From Rhizoctonia solani (taxonomy: Eukaryota; Basidiomycota; Agaricomycetes; Cantharellales; Ceratobasidiaceae): DNA of 64,000 bases. Positions 59,901 to 64,000 of this stretch are shown here, piece after piece. The stretch spans positions 1,612,001 to 1,676,000 of the forward strand of contig NC_057375.1 in assembly GCF_016906535.1 (NCBI RefSeq). Reading direction: 5' to 3'. A program made the translations under genes and the position numbers. Positions within the stretch are counted from its first letter, which is position 1. Each line of letters opens with the position of its first letter. The notes below the pieces were generated by a model. That model had not been told where the DNA came from and searched no databases. It worked only from the letters and a program-made list of their open reading frames with translations.

Positions 59901-62900
59901 TGGAGTGCTATTCGTATGCTCTCAGTTCACTACGAAGATGAGCGTGTTAGATTCTCCAGGATGGAAACGGACCTTGTTGTATCACCCGTCTTATGTTCCG
60001 AATTGAAACAACTCTATGTCGCCGTTACTAGGGCTAGACATCGGTGCTGGATATGGGACTCTGGGGAGACAATTGATGCTATGAAAGTAAGTACTAATAT
60101 AACACCAATCTCCTTTATTAATTCAGACCGACACTTTGACTAGGTGGTCTGGGAAGGCCTGAAATTGATCACTTGTTCAGATTCCCTCGATTCGCTGAGC
60201 AAATTTGCAGGTACCTCCTAGTACACTAGTTGTATCAGTACGCACTAACATTAGTTAAGCTTCCACTAAGGACCTTCGACAGTGGGCCCAGCGTGGACAG
60301 GAGTTCTTTTCAACTGGCTTGTATGCACTGGCTCAGTCGTGCTTCGAGCGCGCTGGACAAGACAAAGAAGCCGCTATTGCCAACGCGTACCATGACATGA
60401 CAGAAGCAAAAAACATTCAAGGCACTGGGAGCAAGGACGCTCTTGTCAAGGCAGCCAATAAAATGGAAAAATGTGCCAAATCCGAGAAGTCGCCGCACAC
60501 CGCGTCTACACTTTGGTATCATGCCGCTACCTGTTGGCACGGAGCTCAAGACCTATACGGACCTCCAAAGCATATTGTCGAGGAGGCTTTTATGATCGAG
60601 CTGCAGTTGTTTCTTTTGAAGCTCAGAACATGGATGAGTGTTTGAGGATATTGGTTTTCTATTCCAAAGACATGGATACAGATCTTGTCCAGAGGATAGA
60701 AGAGGTTGCGTCAGTGCATTTCCTGCGCGAACGTAGATATGAGTTAGTCACCTATTGATTCCGAACGCCGCTTTTGTCGACGCAACTCATGTCCCCTCTC
60801 TAGCGATTTGCAAAAGCTCTTCAAGGGTGATCTAGATCGGTGCATTAACTTAGCTCGCTCACTTCGTTTTCCTACTCAAATAAAGGAGCTCCTTCAAAGA
60901 AACCAAAAGTTTGAAGATCTTGCCAACGAATACGTGTCTGATGGGCTACCCGTCCAGGCTATAGAATGTCTCCTCAAAGTTCGAAAAGCATCAACTCTTC
61001 AGCGATCCAGGGAGATCGTCTCTGGCTACCTGTGGACCGTTTTCAGTCTGGAGGCTATTCGAAACCCAGAGTCCCTTAAACGGGCAGAGGATTTGATTGA
61101 TATATGCGCCACTTTAGATGGACTATCAGATCCTGCGGCTCGCTATGATGTAAGACATCTTTTATTTTTGTACGTTTTAAGCTAACGGCTCACCAATCAA
61201 TTAGATTATGATATTCGCGACATTACTTGGTCATCAGACCCCTGCTCTTGAATTGTTTGATGACATTCGTGCAAAGCTGGACCCAAACTTTGAAGAAGAA
61301 AGAATTCGGCTAACACTAATTTATCATCACACACTCAAGCCAATCGATCGAGTTTATGATTCATGGGAGACCTTTTCGACATATCTTCGGGCCTGGTCCC
61401 AGTATTTATCACACATTCAACTCCTAAGGGATTTACCCAGTCCAAGTCGGAATTTTCAGGCCCGAAAGATTCTAGGTCTTGCCCAGTCGTCAACATCGGG
61501 TGCTAAAGACAACGCGTTCATTTCGATTCCAAACGGGACGTTCTTGCAAACCTTTTCCGGGAAAGGCCGAACCACAAAGAAAGGCTCTTCGCGCGACCTA
61601 CTTTTGGCCACCAACGCTGCCGATGCATGTATTAGGGAAGCCCTTGACGAGCATACCCAGCAGTGTCTCAAAGATCTTAATACACACTTGCTCGGGACTC
61701 CTTGGATGCAGCCTCTCTCGCTCATACGGAATAGTGATTTGACTGCTTCTCCGTCTGATCCAACTTTGCATGATTTGTTCCCGGCACTGGATTTAGCGTT
61801 ATCTTCCTTGGAGTTAGTCAAAGGGTACAAGTTCAAAGTCACAGCCACTAAATTCAGTGATAACGATATCGATAATATTCAAACGGCCTGGCTCATAAGA
61901 CTCTTTAACATTGTGTTCCCGCCTACCGGTTCGGTCAACCGCTCTAGTCTCGAGTACCTGAAACCTGGATCTTCAACCTTATACGCTTGGACTAACGAAG
62001 CACTAGAGTCACTAAGTCCCAACAAGCATAAGCAAATGTTTGCGACGCTCTTTGTGGCTTATCTCTCTATCTCTTCGGAGCTCCTTCCGGTTCGCGAAGC
62101 ATCCAAAACTGTCCAGCTATTCAAGCCTAAGAAAACTCCCGTGGGCTGCCCTCCCAGGCCTGACCTTTTTGCAGCTGACATAATTACACTGCATCAAACC
62201 GGATCTCTCGGGCAACTTCATAAAGTAGTTAATGCCATAGGGTAAGCAAAGCCACACGTTAATTTGTTCGTTATATTGAAGAGCTTCTCCGGAAGTCGGA
62301 TTATTGAACAGGGATGGGCAATTGATGTAGCGGTACTAGTTCACTTGATCGAAAGGACAACGCGAGATTTAATTCTGGCAGAGCGCGCCATCACCACATG
62401 GTCCTACTGGGGTTATTCTGGGCTCGTGATTCCGTTAAGCTGGGCATCAAGCTTGACTATGCACGCAAAGTATCCACAAACACTCAGACATCAGCCTATT
62501 GGAACCTTTGTCCACCGTTTGCGGTTGGTCTTAATGGAATTGTTGCGTGGCATCCCTGGTTCGTAATCCACTAGCTCGGCGTCGCTTAAATATCCGCTAA
62601 ACTCAGAAACGATATAGACCGCTGGAGGATGTTAAACGACGCACTTGGCGAATATGATGTTCAGTCTCTTATATCACGCTTGTATGTTTTTTCGAGCACA
62701 GTTCTTATTCTGCGGCTAATCTTTTGTTCAAAGAATTTGGGCAACCAGTCTATGTGAGTTGCGCATATACTCACTCGCCGAATCAAATGGACTTGAAATC
62801 TTTTCTAACTAATTCAGTGGCGATCAATCTTCATCCTGCCCATCCTGTGCTACCAACGGTGTTTGGTACGCTTCGAGATGTCGGAAAAGAACGAGGGGGT

Positions 62901-64000
62901 GTTCAAATGCCACTAACTGACGAAATAATGGCACTGGGTATCAATCCTGATACGTACGTGTTCGCATTTTAAACTGCCGACCAGCTGCTAAAGATTTTTT
63001 ACAGATTATCAGTTAGCTCCAACCAGAGGTTATGCCTTGAATTACTCATGAAGACACTGATTCACGAAGAACTAGTAATGCTTCTGGGTAATGCTGGAGT
63101 CGCATGCCCCGCAAAGCAAAGTCTGGTCGCGAACACGATCACTTTCGATAATATTCCCCACCTTCAGTCCCTTCTATTCGATAGACTCAACAGAGGGGCA
63201 GCCGACTGTTGTTCTCAAGATTCACCGGAGCCATTCAATCTACAGATTGTACCTGATGGATTATCGGAGAGTCCTGTCGTAGAATGCACGACATACCATC
63301 AGACGGATGCCCATAACATCAACGTCTCCTTATCTGGACCGGAAATCGCCTCGGCCCTTCCTGATTCAAAGTCTCCGGATGAAGATCAGTTGCTTGAAGA
63401 CGAGGTTTTGGAAGAAAAATTAACGCCAGATGATGCAGCCCGTTGTATTCAAGAAGCATGGAAAAAGGCCATCAAACGACAAGCGCAGCGACATCGCCTG
63501 CATGAATTCTCCGACGAGGGTCGTCTCTACGAATTACAACGCCCTCATTTTCCGAAAGCGGGTAAATCGGCCGAACGAAGGGATGTTTTGGCCCTGCATC
63601 TCATTAGAGGGCCGTGCCTATCTATCGTCTTGGGGCTTCAAATGCTAGTTGAAGAGATGCGCGAGTACCTTGAACATATTGACGATAACCTCAAGGAAGA
63701 CAACTTGAAACCTAAAGACGTGGAAGAGCTTCAGAAGAAGAACAAGAAGAATCAACAAAAAGTCGAGTAAGTGTAGCACTACAGGGTTATACTGAATTTC
63801 TTTAAACAAAATTTAATAGAGGTTACCTTGGCAAAGTGAGCGAATGCCTGCCGCCAGGCAAAGCCCCCAGGATCATAAAACAAGGAAACATTGGCGGTAT
63901 AAAAACCCAGACGAAAAAGGCCTGGGATGTTTTCATGAACGTTAAAAACTCAAAGACGGTGACCCAAGATGAGGGCTTCAAGGATGTCGAGAAAAGATTG
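56909..64000 (+). CDS. TRANK1-like superfamily 1 (UvrD-type) helicase, 3' end outside the window
   Basis: Starts at 56909 (MSTPSSWRWPVLLSG) and is still open at 64000, with some twenty introns. Helicase motifs in order are motif I GRSGTGKTTA (split by an intron near 58045-58100), motif II YIFVDEVQDH, motif III-like WCGDTAQTI, motif IV region LTVNFRSHAGIVRYAA, motif V TKGLEFDDILLYNFF, and motif VI QLYVAVTRARHRCWIW. A long helical region follows (RQWAQRGQEFFSTGLYALAQ; RAEDLIDICATLDGL), as in TPR-and-ankyrin repeat protein 1 relatives. Near the end is an IQ-like segment, AARCIQEAWKKAIKRQ. Two one-base losses break the frame, in the T4 run at 59592-59595 and at GG 60582-60583. ATP-dependent nucleic-acid translocation is expected; the cellular role of fungal members is not known to me. 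Confidence 0.88.

Overview
This is eukaryotic, fungal DNA. Nearly every gene is cut by 45-75 bp introns with GTRNGT-like donors and short YAG acceptors. The gene content is typical of Agaricomycetes: Zn2Cys6 regulators, a P5A ATPase, a class II myosin, an SPX-RING protein, an RNase T1-type nuclease and chromodomain Ty3/gypsy elements. The small paralogous F-box-like proteins and the general look fit a Rhizoctonia/Ceratobasidium-type genome; that placement is inference from familiarity, not a database result. All exon boundaries were derived by hand from splice signals, phase and protein logic.

Layout. 1-2505: the 3' end of a Ty3/gypsy chromovirus (integrase, chromodomain, polypurine tract, 3' LTR) with a related solo LTR nested in its chromodomain and an inverted LTR remnant beside it. 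3843-5826 (+): free-standing adenylation (AMP-binding) enzyme. 8005-8902 (+): small C2H2 zinc-finger protein. 8903-14001: about 5 kb with no gene I can support, ending in a tandem ~115 bp repeat in front of an SDR gene (14002-15187, +) that carries two frameshifts. 16966-18890 (+): SPX-RING protein, one frameshift. 19428-19997 (+): secreted guanyl-specific RNase.

20377-44501 is almost entirely minus strand. It holds two intact Zn2Cys6 regulators with the same six intron positions and a truncated third copy between them, then a cytochrome P450, an aldo-keto reductase, a FucP-type MFS transporter, the P5A ATPase Spf1, and two F-box-like paralogs. The regulator, P450, reductase and transporter run resembles a small metabolic cluster, but no product can be inferred.

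44733-64000 is plus strand: mitochondrial release factor 1 (sharing a 231 bp divergent spacer with an F-box-like gene), a very long class II myosin heavy chain, and the 5' part of a TRANK1-like superfamily 1 helicase that runs off the window.

The most striking sequence-level observation is a set of fourteen small indels, twelve of them an apparent one-base loss, mostly in short homopolymer runs. They break otherwise perfect reading frames in four plus-strand genes. Nine are in the myosin, eight of those within 51.1-54.05 kb. Because they hit a conserved and normally essential gene and leave splice phase perfect once allowed for, I read most of them as local consensus errors rather than gene decay. 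No clearly undescribed biological system was found.
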